Assembly: GCF_910592395.1 (NCBI RefSeq)
Contig: NC_088320.1
Coordinates: 14,010,501 to 14,074,500 of the forward strand
From: Lineus longissimus
Lineage: Eukaryota; Nemertea; Pilidiophora; Heteronemertea; Lineidae
Reading direction: 5' to 3'
Length of the DNA stretch: 64,000 bases
Below the pieces are notes generated by a model. The model was not told the origin of the DNA, searched no databases, and was given only the letters and a program-made list of their open reading frames with translations. This document shows positions 53,238-63,675 of the stretch, piece after piece; positions within the stretch are counted from its first letter, which is position 1; each line of letters begins with the position of its first letter. Both the position numbers and the translations under genes were made by a program.

Positions 53238-54044
53238 TCTCATGCGTTTGCGTCACCACTATCGAACTCCACGGGTACACGTGATGAGCCATGGTCTAAT
53301 GGAAGGGTTGCCATATGATAGTATATATCACGTGACCATATCACGCGACCGGCTTTGACGGCTCTATTTGTCAAAGTTTGTTGGTGAAAGCGTTCGTTGC
53401 TGAAGTCTGAGAAAAAGTTGCGAGCTTGAGGATATTGCCAATTCAATTGAAAAATGGCTTAAACGCTCATTACTGGTGCGTGACCATAGGGTAGGCCTAA
53501 TAATCCCCCGCATGCGGTCAGCCTCGAGGAGGATACAGACTGTCGAAGGAGGATACAGTTCAGACCGCAGTTGACATCCCTCCTGGTACGCGTCGCTTAC
53601 GCGCAACTTACGCCCGAGTTGCGCGACAACGACGCACCAGTTTCGCTCATGGCTTATGTTTCGCCTGTATTACACGCAGGCCGACGTGCGACTTACGCAC
53701 GACCTACGCACTGCGTAGCGCGTCAATGGCACGTTATTTGATGCGATTTACGGTATGTCAATTGTGATTTGGATTGTGCATGGAAGGATATTGAAAACAA
53801 AGAAGTAATGACCTCTATTATATATTAGTAGTATACCTCATCAACTTGGTGGATGATTGTATAATTGAAAAAGGTAGCAGTGACAATCGCATTGTATAAG
53901 TATTTTACTCATGGATTATGAATACAATCAATATCAGTCGTTTCAAATCATAATTCGTATAATAACATCTTCGCTTCAAAGTATTTCAATTGCATGTTGT
54001 GAATTCAATTGTATGTTGTGTTGTTTTATAGAAACGTATCTTTA
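53238..54044. other. Non-coding, no gene seen
   Basis: Counterpart of 14,116-14,924, with visibly more substitutions and small indels than the transposon part of the repeat. Confidence 0.5.
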
Positions 54045-54515
54045 GTGGTAGACAGGTTATCTGTCTATCGTCACCCGAGTGTTGGACAGGCTATCTACCA
54101 AACTTCTCTGCACTTCAGTGATTCAACACGTCCCCATGGCTGGTGGTAGACAAGCTAGCTGCTGCACTTAATCCAACACATCCCCAGCTTTGGAGAGGCT
54201 ATCTACCAAACGTCGCTGCACTTCAGCGATTCAACACGTCCCCATGGCCGGTGGTGGACAGGCTATCAATCGAACTATGCTGCTTTTAATCAATCCAATA
54301 CGTCGCCAGTGGTGGACAGGCTATCTACCAAACTTCGCTGCACTTCAGCGATTCAACACGTCCCCATGGCCGGTGGTGGACAGGCTAACTACCAAACGTC
54401 GCTGCACTGAATCAATCCAGCACGCCTCTCCTCAAGTGACGAAGTGTGTTGGTCATACTATCTAACGAACTTCGCTACATTTCAGCAATCCAATATGTCC
54501 CCAGTGGTGGAGAGG
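54045..54515. repeat. Minisatellite, ~60-65-bp units (copy 2)
   Basis: About seven units of the same family as 14,925-15,490 (CAGGCTATCTACCAAAC, CAACACGTCCCCATGGC), with different unit order and number. Confidence 0.85.
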
Positions 54516-54927
54516 CTATCTTGTATCTGATCCTCATCACGAGAAAATCATATCGTGCGATCCGGATACTCGGATCAGCCACAAGGGCAGTTTTCTTATT
54601 GTCTGGTCTGCGCTCGCACACATAGAGAATAATGTCATGTGGCGGTGTAAGATCAGGGTAACGTTAAATCAAACGAAAAGTTTTGTAGGCCAGGGTCTAG
54701 TTGTTCAAAGGAAGTTTTGTCACTAACGCTGGCATAAACTTACTTCTCGTTGAGTCAAAGGGCTCAACTGAAGGAGATAACGCCAAGGTAAGTTGACACA
54801 AGCGTTCGTGACAAAATTAGTTTTGTACAACCTGGTCCTGGATCGAGTTGTGCCATTGCATGATAAAAATGACGAATAAAGTCCTTTTTCTACGATGTTC
54901 GATGCGAAATAAAATTGGAAAAACCGT
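54516..54927. other. Non-coding flank of the Kolobok insertion
   Basis: Matches 15,491-15,891. No gene is seen. Confidence 0.6.
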
Positions 54928-55145
54928 TTAAAGGTCAAATGCTGAGCTATTAAACCTGTATTTGTGGTGAATTTTCATAATATGCTATCTTAAAAAACAT
55001 AATAAACCGGATGGAATTCAAAAACTAGTGATTTTTTTGTGAAATAAGTGCTATTTGTTCAGTCCTCTGCGAGCTCGTTTTTGAAGGCGCTTTTGAAAAA
55101 ACCGCCAGATGTGTAGTTACGCTATTCGCAGCTAGGTTCACATTG

Positions 55146-55166
55146 GTGACGTCACTAGTGCTGTCA
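55146..55166. promoter_or_regulatory. Left subterminal inverted repeat with CRE palindrome
   Basis: A 21-bp sequence starting GTGACGTCACTAGTG recurs in inverted orientation at 60,729-60,749. Its core TGACGTCA is the CREB/ATF consensus. It lies about 34 bases before the ATG of the P2X7-ballast-like gene, so it may be part of that promoter. Confidence 0.6.
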
Positions 55167-55199
55167 AATCCACAATCATTGACCACTGCGCAAGTAAAA

Positions 55200-56694
55200 A
55201 TGGCGGCTGCAAGCATGGCGAGCGAAGATTGTGCGGGAGATTTGTTTGATGATGATTTGGTTGTTAATGAAGGCAATGGTGTGATTCAACCCTACATGCA
55301 CGAGCCAGTAGTGGAGAGTGCGAGAGACGATTCAGATTCTTGTTCTGAATCGGGCGAAGGTGATGATGGGGAGATGGAGGATGAGCGACTTGATCGCATA
55401 GGAAATATCAATTGGTGAGTTCAAAGTGCAGTGGCAGTGCACTGTGCATGCCATGTGTATAGGCGCGGCATCAGCTGGACATATAGGGGGCCTATGCTGA
55501 TATGAGCCATGTCATCATGTGCATGTATTCATGTACATCTCTACATATGGCTCCATTGTTCACGGATCGAGTGTTGTCAGTAAACAATTGGCGTTTTTCT
55601 CCTCGAATATCAGTCGAAACCACAACGTATCTTGAGTTGAGCGAGTTCATTCCACATGACATGGTTATTTTATAGTAAGTAGGATCTCGGATCGGAATAC
55701 TAAACCTCAGGGTTTGGTAGTAGGCCTACTCGAATGGAGTGAACTCTAGGCCTAATGATTTGGATTATTACTGTACTGAGACTCTTCCATTGCGGAGCAT
55801 TACCACACCAGATAGTGAAATACTACACCCGCGCAAAGACAACAGTTTATTCTCACCGTAACAACTTAAGGCGAAAGCCTTCGACAATACTAGATTGATT
55901 GATTGATTGAAACCATGCTAAATCTTACTGAGCTGAGCTCCAGGGGCCTGCCTCTCACTCAAATTTGGCCTACCCTTGGCCTAGGCCCTGATTCATTGAT
56001 GGCAATGGCTATCAAAATATCATCACTGCTGTATAACAATAACATTTATATTATACTTGTATTTGTAGGTGTCATTGTGGTGTCTGCACTCCACAAGAGA
56101 AGGGGAGGGAATCCTTGTGCTGCTCAGACTATTCACCAGTCCAGGCCAAGAAGGATGAGCTGAAAGTAGAGTGCATCACGCAACACCCAGGTTTTTCCAG
56201 CACCTGTCTTGATAGATAGGTGCTGGAAATGTCGATGTATCACTACATCGAAGAGCAGGGACAAATAGGCGATGACCAGTAGCCCATTCACAAGTAAGTA
56301 CCAAACAATGATGACCACCTCCATCGCTGTATAATTGAAGACAAGAAAAGGCAATATCAATTCAGAAATGAGATTTTTTTCTCCCTTTGATGACTAGAAA
56401 TACAGAAAATAGATATAATAAAATGTATCTACATGTATTTAGTAATAATGTTACAAGTTTTCAATAAATTTTAAAAAAACTGTCAATTAAATGTACAAAC
56501 ATTGTTTTCTTCCCAACAATTTCAGGTTATATCGATACGTGGCCTACAGGAACCTTGTCCGTTGGGTTTGGAAGAGGTTGGGGAGAAGGAACCGTTTGCC
56601 GCTCCCTGTTTGTGCTCGGGACAAGATACGTGCTGCTTGGCCTGCTCCGGACAATGACGGGTACACAGGATTCAAGTATCCTACGTTCAATTGA
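55200..56694 (+). pseudogene. P2X7-receptor C-terminal 'ballast' domain-like gene carried by the Kolobok element
   Basis: Exon 1 is 55,200-55,414 (ATG at 55,200, acidic: DDDLVV, ESGEGDDGEMEDERLDRI). Exon 2 is 56,069-56,293 and exon 3 is 56,526-56,694 (stop TGA), all with GT-AG borders and matching phase. Exons 1-2 join to N-W-C-H-C-G-V-C-T-P, the cysteine motif W-C-x-C-G-x-C of the P2X7 ballast. Exon 2 also has LCCSDYSPV and CITQHPGF. Exon 3 gives YVAYRNLVRWVWKRLG, a Cys-Arg segment and the ending YTGFKYP, comparable with the human P2X7 end YSGFKSP. There is no channel domain. Exon 2 carries two TAG stops (one where Trp is expected), so it is a pseudogene here. A zinc-binding fold is expected; its role for the transposon is unknown. 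Confidence 0.88.
55415..56068 (+). other. Intron 1 of the P2X7-ballast-like gene
   Basis: Donor TTG-GTGAGT and acceptor TATTTGTAG. It contains a short (ATTG)n run at about 55,894-55,908. No other gene is seen. Confidence 0.7.
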
Positions 56695-56754
56695 TTTGGT
56701 GTGACCGTTCAATTGATCTGTGATAGTGAACTCTGATGGTGCTATGAATGAACT

Positions 56755-59700
56755 CTAAAGTTTGTTAAACCTCGTTTTTGTTTCTTCAACAACTTTCATC
56801 TTGTCCTGCTTGTCGTACTTTGAGCACACTGGACCTGGAATAGGATGAGTCACTTGGTACTTGTCTTTTGCATCTCTTGCCAATTTGTAAGATGGCAGGT
56901 CATCTCTGCGCTTCAGCAGGTCCTCCAGAATTAGCTGTACATAGTCTGAAAACATAAAGGGAAGTATCAATACAAGTAATCTTGTTTCTTCTTGTTTCTT
57001 GCAGTGCTAGCACTAAAGTAACGATGCTGGCCGTTATACCTACCATATGTTGATTCAGTTTTGACCTATTTTGCTACTGCAGCTCCTCCTCTCCCCTTGG
57101 GGTATGAAATCGACCACTGCGGCTGTTCATCTTGTCCCATACGCTGTTTCCGATTTGAATTTTCATTAAAGAGGAGTGTGGCGAGCAGTAACCTGTAAAG
57201 AGAATTTGTAGTACTGGCATGACTGGTCAATGCTTTCAATCAATGTTTTACTCGCCTCACGCCTTATAGTCCAAGTAGAGTGCAAGAACAAAGTTCAGTT
57301 GCATCACGAATAAGGAAAAGTGGGCTTTGATAGCACTCACTCAAAGCATTGCATGACATTTTTTTCGTGATTTAGTAATGACCCCTGAGAATACGTTGTA
57401 GTCTATCATACCTTGCTTTCATTGGCTCATAGAAGAAATGGCGGGATAAGTAACCAATAAACCATGTTATTCATGTTTTTAAACCTATTGCTGGTAATAA
57501 CTATTGGGATAAAGAGAAGGATCTGATCAATGTGGGGAAGCTATCTACATGAGGATGTATGGCATTATAAAATTGTAAGTGAAATGTAAAGTTAACACTG
57601 ACTGTGAACAATCAATTTCATTAGGGAAGTCAGCAATCCATTTTGATGGAATATTGACTTCTGATTTGTTCCAGAACTTCGTTAAACTTGACACAAGGGC
57701 AAGGTTTGTCATGTTGACATTCCAATGCACTTTTACTAACGTACCTGTACAAGGCTTACATCCAGCACCTTACCGGCTGACTCATCCATCAAACTGTAGC
57801 TCCCATATTTGGCAGTGTGGCCTGGCGAGCAACACCTCGCATCTCCAGACAAGGACAGTTGTTTCCTCTTTCGCTCCTTGAACATACTGTCTTGCTTCCT
57901 TTGCCAGACTGCGAACACTGATGGTATGAGGTAGAGGCCTTGTATAGTGTAGAATGTCCTTCGGCTTATCACTCCCTCACCAATATTTTTCAGGATATTG
58001 AGTCCTCTTACTGGACTTGACCCAGAATATAGAATTCCTGAAACAATTTAATGAGAAATCATAATGCTGGTTTGGCTTTCTTTCAGGATTTATGAATTTA
58101 CCCTTTTTTTGGTATTTCCGGTGGTCCTATTTTTGATTTGTTATTCTCCATATCTCAATAGCATAGAAAATATCGAAAAAATCATTTGTTGCAATTTGTT
58201 CCATGTTGTTTCGTATATTGACCCGACTAATGTTTTAAGAATCATGCTGAATACGTATGTAGCCTACCTGCAGCCAAAAGCAAATTTCAAATGGGAAGCT
58301 GTCCTTTAAATGGTTGTGATGTCCATTCCTGTTGATGTTGATTTTCACAAATCGCCATCACCATCACAGCTGTGCCAAGTGTACGGAGTGCGACTCGACA
58401 TGGTGCCCTGCAAACTTGACAAAACATGAACAGAAGCCTCAAGCTTGATTCAAAGACAATGAATTTTCTCTCATATTGAGGGGAGGGCTGTTCATACTCA
58501 TTGTCGAAATCATAATGTTTGCCGGATCTGAAATAGTAAATAATTATGGTTAAAGATTTGACAATGATTGTTTGATAAGGAATGACAACATTGCATTGGA
58601 GCATAAACTAATGAAATTCTTTTATCAGTTTATAAACTCATTGTAGAGCATCATTAGTGAGTCCTTCATGAAAAAAGTAAAGTTTTATTAGTGTTAACAC
58701 TAATAACAGGTCCCAGAAACTGCCATACCGGTACTTTTATGACTATCATTCTATTCATTCACTCTAATACAATTCAATTGTTTTAAAGAATCAATTTCTC
58801 AAGAAAGCTACAACAAACACTTACACTTTTTTATCATCAATGAGCGAGTCATCAAATTCTTGACAATAATCATCTTCACATGGCTCCCAGTCTTCATCGT
58901 CACTGTCATCAGTCTTCATCGTTCCTGACTTGGAAAGTGCACCTCTTCATCCTCCATGTCTTCATCACTTGGTTTCAAGCCTGAAAATATTGGGGTGGTC
59001 AAAGACACTGGGTGATATGAATAAAGACTAGCAAATGATTTTACTCCGGTTTTGTACAGGAAGGCCTAGTGTAAATGTACATGGATATTTAGATAAAAGC
59101 ATTTGTTAGTCTTTATTCATATCACCCAATGTCTGGCACCAAACTGTGACTTATCGGGTACCAACCTGTTGGTACCTGTCGTATTGTCTGACACCTTGTC
59201 GGGTTGCTACTAGTATCAACATAATTTTCAGGTTTGAGGTTACCTTGGAAAACTGGCACATCAATGTCAAACAGATCTGTCTGAATGGCAATTTCTCGGA
59301 CTTCTGGTTCTGCCTGACAGCCAATATCCCCGGTGCAGGAGGTTGTCTGTGAACCTTTGTTCCGAGACCCAGTGACAATATTGACCTGGACAGCCTTGGC
59401 AAACTGCATGGAGACTGAGGAGCCAACTTGTGTCCCAATGGCAAAGGTTTCAGGGTGTTCCTGCAAAGATAAGAAATAGAATTGAGGCTATTGTTCCGGG
59501 GATGTTGTTTACATTAACTTTCACTACACTATTAATGCAGCTAATTTTTATTACAAGATTGTGGGATTAATCTATCCTCTGATTTATTAGTCTACACTGT
59601 TCGGGACATTTATCTATGACCACCCAATATAACCAGTTTTTGTAGAGCCACACCCTGAAGTCAGTTAATAGTAAGCTTATGACACATGGGGCTGGGTTAT

Positions 59701-60565
59701 GATTGAACATACTTGTGGCAAAACCTGCAAATCGTCTAAACTCTGTGGCAGTACTGCATCCTCTATCAGGTGATTGCCAACCTCCTCAAATCGGCCTTCA
59801 TCAGCCATCACAAAACCATCATCCTGCTCAGCTGCCTCCTCCGCCTCCTCTCCATACAACACGTTGTACCCCGCTACCGCCTCTGCTACAGCCTACGAAA
59901 TGAGAAACAAATATTTTAAATAGAAGGCCTATCATAATTGACTAATAGGAGTAGGACTTTTGTATTGACTTGCTCCTACAGCTGAAGGTAGCCTAGTAGG
60001 TGCAGTCGTGCAGTATCAATTATGAAAATGATCAAGTTGTAGTCTTAAAAGGTCCTCAGGCCCCAGCAACACCACATCCTACACTTCATCATGCCTACCC
60101 CATGGTCATGCACTCGAGATGGAGGTATTCCTAGCCTAGGCCTATGGCCATGGGGTATAATTTCATACCTACTATACTGATTTCATAATAAATAATAATC
60201 ACCTGCTGATGTGCCCCCTTAAGCACAGCTGACCGCGGCGTACTGGTCGTAGGCGTACCATCCATGGCATCGCCTTCACCATGACTGAAGACTGTAGGGA
60301 AGGCACCTGGCTTCAACAGGCGTTTTTTAGGGTCAAATCCTATCGCACGGCATATGGCTGGGTCCAGCAGGTAATCTCCGGCAACGAAGTGCTTCGAACA
60401 TACCCTCGCACCGAGAGACGGGACCCAAGAAGACGGACGATGCATGTGTCTTACCCATACTTATCGGGCCTTCTTGTCGCGAGGAAAATTGTAGTAACCG
60501 ACCCCATCTACTTTCAACACCTTCGTTGAATCACTGCTGCAGTTTGGTGCGACGCAGTAAACCAT
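56755..60565 (-). pseudogene. Kolobok THAP-domain transposase, multi-exon, broken
   Basis: Exon 1 (60,565-60,203) is a THAP zinc finger with C2CH ligands in MVYCVAPNC and VCSKHF and the terminal LKPGAFPTVF, with one in-frame TAA after PRDKKAR. Likely further exons are 59,892-59,713 (acidic), 59,460-59,244 (DIGCQAEPEVREIAIQTDLF), 58,981-58,840 (acidic, frameshifted), 58,530-58,266 (YERKFIVFESSLRLLFMFCQ, WTSQPFKGQLP), 58,035-57,746 (GVISRRTFYTIQGLYLIP, then LSGDARCCSPGHTAKYGSYS, with a conserved Asp likely catalytic), 57,192-57,046 and 56,955-56,755 (DYVQLILEDLLKRRDDLPSY, ending TRFNKL). Borders show good GT-AG signals (e.g. GTATGT at 59,712). Part of the core after 57,746 was not found. Confidence 0.82.
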
Positions 60566-60728
60566 TTTTGCTTTAGAACATGTAAAATAATTGGTTTTAC
60601 ATGGTAGGAACGGCAACCAGAAAGTAGAATCAGCTGTCAGATGAATGAAAACAAAACTGGTCTCCTGTCTTGCGCAGGCATCTACAGCATGGCGTTTGTG
60701 TATGCAGGCAGTGGGATCAGTCTAACAA

Positions 60729-60749
60729 TGACAGCACTAGTGACGTCAC
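60729..60749. promoter_or_regulatory. Right subterminal inverted repeat with CRE palindrome
   Basis: Inverted copy of 55,146-55,166 with core TGACGTCA, about 165 bases upstream of the transposase ATG. Both genes of the element thus start next to a copy of the same site. Confidence 0.6.
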
Positions 60750-61170
60750 TCCTCATTTGGAATTCCCCAAAACCGCGAGAGTTTCCGAACGAAATACGAA
60801 CTTTGCCGAAGCAAATTCACGCTAAGACTGGGCGGTTTATTTGAATTTCTTTATTCCATGCGATATTTATGCAAATAAATTTACTACATTTGACATCTAA
60901 AGGTAACAAAAGGTTATCCTGATGTACTTTGATTAAGATTAGGCCTAACTTTGGCATTTAACCTTTAATACTTTAATACTGTAGGAATGATACGTCTTGT
61001 TCTTCAAAAAATGGGTCCAGAAATACTGGTCCAGTACTCAACTTAATAAGGCGAGTTCAGGTTTTCAAAGTAACTTCGCTGAGTCTAAAATGAAGAAATA
61101 TCTAGGGCATTTCTGAACTCATCAATTTGAAACGATCAGAGAAATCATATGAAAACCCTTCCATTAGACT

Positions 61171-61587
61171 ATGGCTTATCACGTGCCTCCACTGCTCAGA
61201 AGTACATTATACATACACATGGTTATCTATTCTGTGCTCATATCACAAATGGTCAATTCTTTGAGAATCTTTGAGAGAGTGCATTGGGAAGGCTCTCTTA
61301 CCCCGAATGAGGTATCGTTGTCTAGATCTCTACTGCAGTGCTCTATTATATTCACTTCAGGAAGACGTGTGGTGGGTTTTAGTGTTGACTACAACGTGCA
61401 AACTGTTTGCATAATACATTCATCACAACATGAAGACGTAGCGGGTCCAAAATTAAACAAAAAAGGAGCGTACATCTGGATGGAAAGGGTAGCTAGAGGT
61501 AAGGACCAGTTATTAAAAAATATCCTCGGTACCCCTCTCGGGTATTTCATCACCTTTCAAGACTCGTGCTCGTCCAATAGAGATTGA
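61171..61587 (+). CDS. Unrecognised ORF of ~138 codons, counterpart of 16,089-16,511
   Basis: The frame MAYHVPPLLRSTLYIH to DSCSSNRD is kept intact, with many substitutions and a two-codon deletion relative to copy 1. Donor-like AGAG-GTAAGG is preserved near 61,500. It may be an upstream exon of the 311-codon gene. No domain is recognised. Confidence 0.45.
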   Translation: MAYHVPPLLRSTLYIHMVIYSVLISQMVNSLRIFERVHWEGSLTPNEVSLSRSLLQCSIIFTSGRRVVGFSVDYNVQTVCIIHSSQHEDVAGPKLNKKGAYIWMERVARGKDQLLKNILGTPLGYFITFQDSCSSNRD

Positions 61588-62142
61588 AACCATCACCTGA
61601 TGCCGCCATCGAATTTGCTCGACACGAAGTAATTGAATACTATTGCCAGCTTCACTAAACTAACAGGCTACCCCACTTCTATACAACGCACACAGCGCAC
61701 TTATGTCAGGTCAGCATATATACCTAGAATCGCCAAAACAAAAACCGTCATTACTATAATTATCGATACAGGTTCATCCACTATGCACCGACGAGGGTTT
61801 TCATTGCATGTCTCCTGCAACACCCACAAGTGTCATGTTAGTGTTGTTGTAATATTGACGATTCGGAATGGAAGGGAATGCAGGGAGACTGCCACTGACT
61901 GCTCTTCTATTCTCCGTACGTCCTCAATCGTACGAAGCTTATCAATATCAAACTATTTGATCGATAAGTCTGGAAATCGTCACCTCGGCCACAACTAATA
62001 GGTCTTCGGATTTCGTGGGAGCTGCGTCGCCCAAAGTTTCGATCACGGGAAGCCATGTGCGATAGCAACCACACACAGCGTTATTTTCATCTTAGGTCCG
62101 AATAGATTTGCTACGTTTCGCCTGCAGCGAAAATTTCGACTG

Positions 62143-63078
62143 ATGAAAACTACTGCGAAGAAGATACTGTGTATTATTTACAGTCCTATACAACAGGTTT
62201 TTCTCTTACATTCATGTGGTGGCAATATCCTATTGATGAAACCACCATCGTTCATGATTGCATATTACCCAGGCTCAATTCCTACACAAAAACATCTTTT
62301 TGACCTTCAAGAACAGGTCACAGATGTATTATGCTTTAAAGCATATCTGCTTGTTTTCTGTTTAAATTCCTCTCGCAGTAAGTTGTATGTAGATTTATAC
62401 AGTTATAGAGGAAGGTTTGTATCTCATGTTACTGTGAACTACACCATGACTGGTTTAAGATGCAGGCCGGCGTTGTCAGATGACATGAGTCATGTGCTAG
62501 TTTGGACTCAAAATCTTACCAGAACAACCAAACGCCACAGGTTTGATTACGAATTAGTTGTATTTGAAGTTGACCATCACTCCGAACAAGATATTGCATT
62601 TACTCATCCAAATATCATAACGTCCGAACAAGCAAACATATACAGTACTTTCCCTCCTCAAACAGTGTGGTCGAATGAAACAATTTTTGTTTATGGTAAT
62701 CCCAGAAATAGAAGGCCATGTAGGGTATTTCACCACAAAGAAGGTTACTACAAACTGATTCACCACCAGATGTTAAACAGGATAAACGCATGTTACGGGA
62801 CATGGGATCATTTCAATAGCGAATTGTTGCTTTTGCAACCGGAGAGTAGAGGATACTATTTTTCCTATTCACCTGTTTGGATGTCATTTAGAGATGACAA
62901 CAAGTTGATTCAAGTTACCCGAGCTCCAAGTTTCGAAATAATGTTTCCAAAACGCCCAATACCAAGACCGGTATTAGCAATCAGTACAAACAGAATACTT
63001 CTAATTACTCGCACACTCTACACTAGGCGGGTACCTGCGATCATTCATCACTTTCGCATGGTGCTTGGACATGACTGA
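62143..63078 (+). CDS. Unrecognised 311-codon protein, counterpart of 19,033-19,968
   Basis: Intact frame of identical length, differing from copy 1 at roughly 50-55 residues, clustered in places (the stretch after KEGYYKLIH differs at most positions). Conserved blocks include CFKAYLLVFCL, VTVNYTMTGLRCRP and PSFEIMFPKRP. The acceptor-like TTTCGCCTGCAG just upstream is conserved. The function is unknown and the beta-rich sequence is only suggestive of a propeller. Confidence 0.6.
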   Translation: MKTTAKKILCIIYSPIQQVFLLHSCGGNILLMKPPSFMIAYYPGSIPTQKHLFDLQEQVTDVLCFKAYLLVFCLNSSRSKLYVDLYSYRGRFVSHVTVNYTMTGLRCRPALSDDMSHVLVWTQNLTRTTKRHRFDYELVVFEVDHHSEQDIAFTHPNIITSEQANIYSTFPPQTVWSNETIFVYGNPRNRRPCRVFHHKEGYYKLIHHQMLNRINACYGTWDHFNSELLLLQPESRGYYFSYSPVWMSFRDDNKLIQVTRAPSFEIMFPKRPIPRPVLAISTNRILLITRTLYTRRVPAIIHHFRMVLGHD

Positions 63079-63195
63079 TCGTCTTCTTCTTCAGCTTTTA
63101 CTCTGCACTTGGAGGCGATTTTCCCCAGGGAGTTCAATTCCTCCTCCAAGGCGGGATGAGCGTTTATGCGAGCTACTATTATAAGGTGAGAGTAT

Positions 63196-63675
63196 CTGAA
63201 GTGAAGGAGACAAGAATGTCAAATGTGTTGTTAAATGAATCGACGTTTTTGATAAAATCTCCGCAGCATAATCTGTAGTCTACACGCATACAATAGTCAT
63301 AAATCAATGTATCAGATTACATGAAGTGAAATGGTATAAAGACATGTACGTCTTGGTGATCATAACGGATCTCTAAATATGAACAATCTACCTATTGGTT
63401 AACCGGAACCATACAAATTACGAGGTAGCTAAAAGCTAGTTTCGTGCACAATACGACATTTCATGAAAGTTAAATAAGCCATCGAACTTCATGTTAACCG
63501 GTCACTCAAATCAAAAGAATAACCAAGCATTCAATGCATGAACAGTAATGAGTTGTGAAATAAATGATCAGAAATTGTAAAGAAAGTTTTCTTACCTGAA
63601 GCGAAGGAGACAAGAATGTCAAATGTGTTGTTAAATGAATCGACGTTTTTGATAAAATCTCCGCAGCATAATCTG
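63196..63675. repeat. 80-bp direct repeat, two copies exactly 400 bp apart
   Basis: The units at 63,196-63,275 and 63,596-63,675 (GAAGGAGACAAGAATGTC to CCGCAGCATAATCTG) differ at about one base. On the minus strand the right copy ends CTTCAG followed by GTAAG, a perfect splice donor; the left copy has CTTCAG followed by ATACT. Confidence 0.9.

Larger units (their letters stand above)
54932..60964. mobile_element. Kolobok-type DNA transposon (6,033 bp) with TTAA target duplication
   Basis: TTAA occurs at 54,928-54,931 and 60,965-60,968. The termini AGGTCAAATGC and GCATTTAACCT are inverted repeats matching at 10 of 11 bases. Copy 1 has the single-TTAA empty site at 15,892-15,895 with matching flanks, so the element boundaries are certain. 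TTAA duplications plus a THAP-domain transposase define Kolobok. Two spliced genes converge in the middle: a P2X7-ballast-like gene (+) and the transposase (-). Both carry stops, so this copy is non-autonomous. Confidence 0.92.
42920..63170 (+). repeat. Large direct repeat, copy 2 (partner 1-20,080)
   Basis: See the partner entry. Copy-2-specific differences are the Kolobok insertion (54,932-60,964), loss of about 200 bp near 61,975, and absence of LINE-B, the TATA-flanked TIR element and the hairpin insertion. Similarity ends at about 63,170. Confidence 0.95.

Noticed and set aside
57545-57730. Additional transposase exon at 57,545-57,730
   Set aside because: The frame is open, but its content does not join sensibly to the neighbouring exons and no clear homology was recognised.
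59703-59903. Pro/His-rich plus-strand ORF (CRTPLPPLLQ)
   Set aside because: It lies antisense to an acidic, well-bounded transposase exon on the minus strand.
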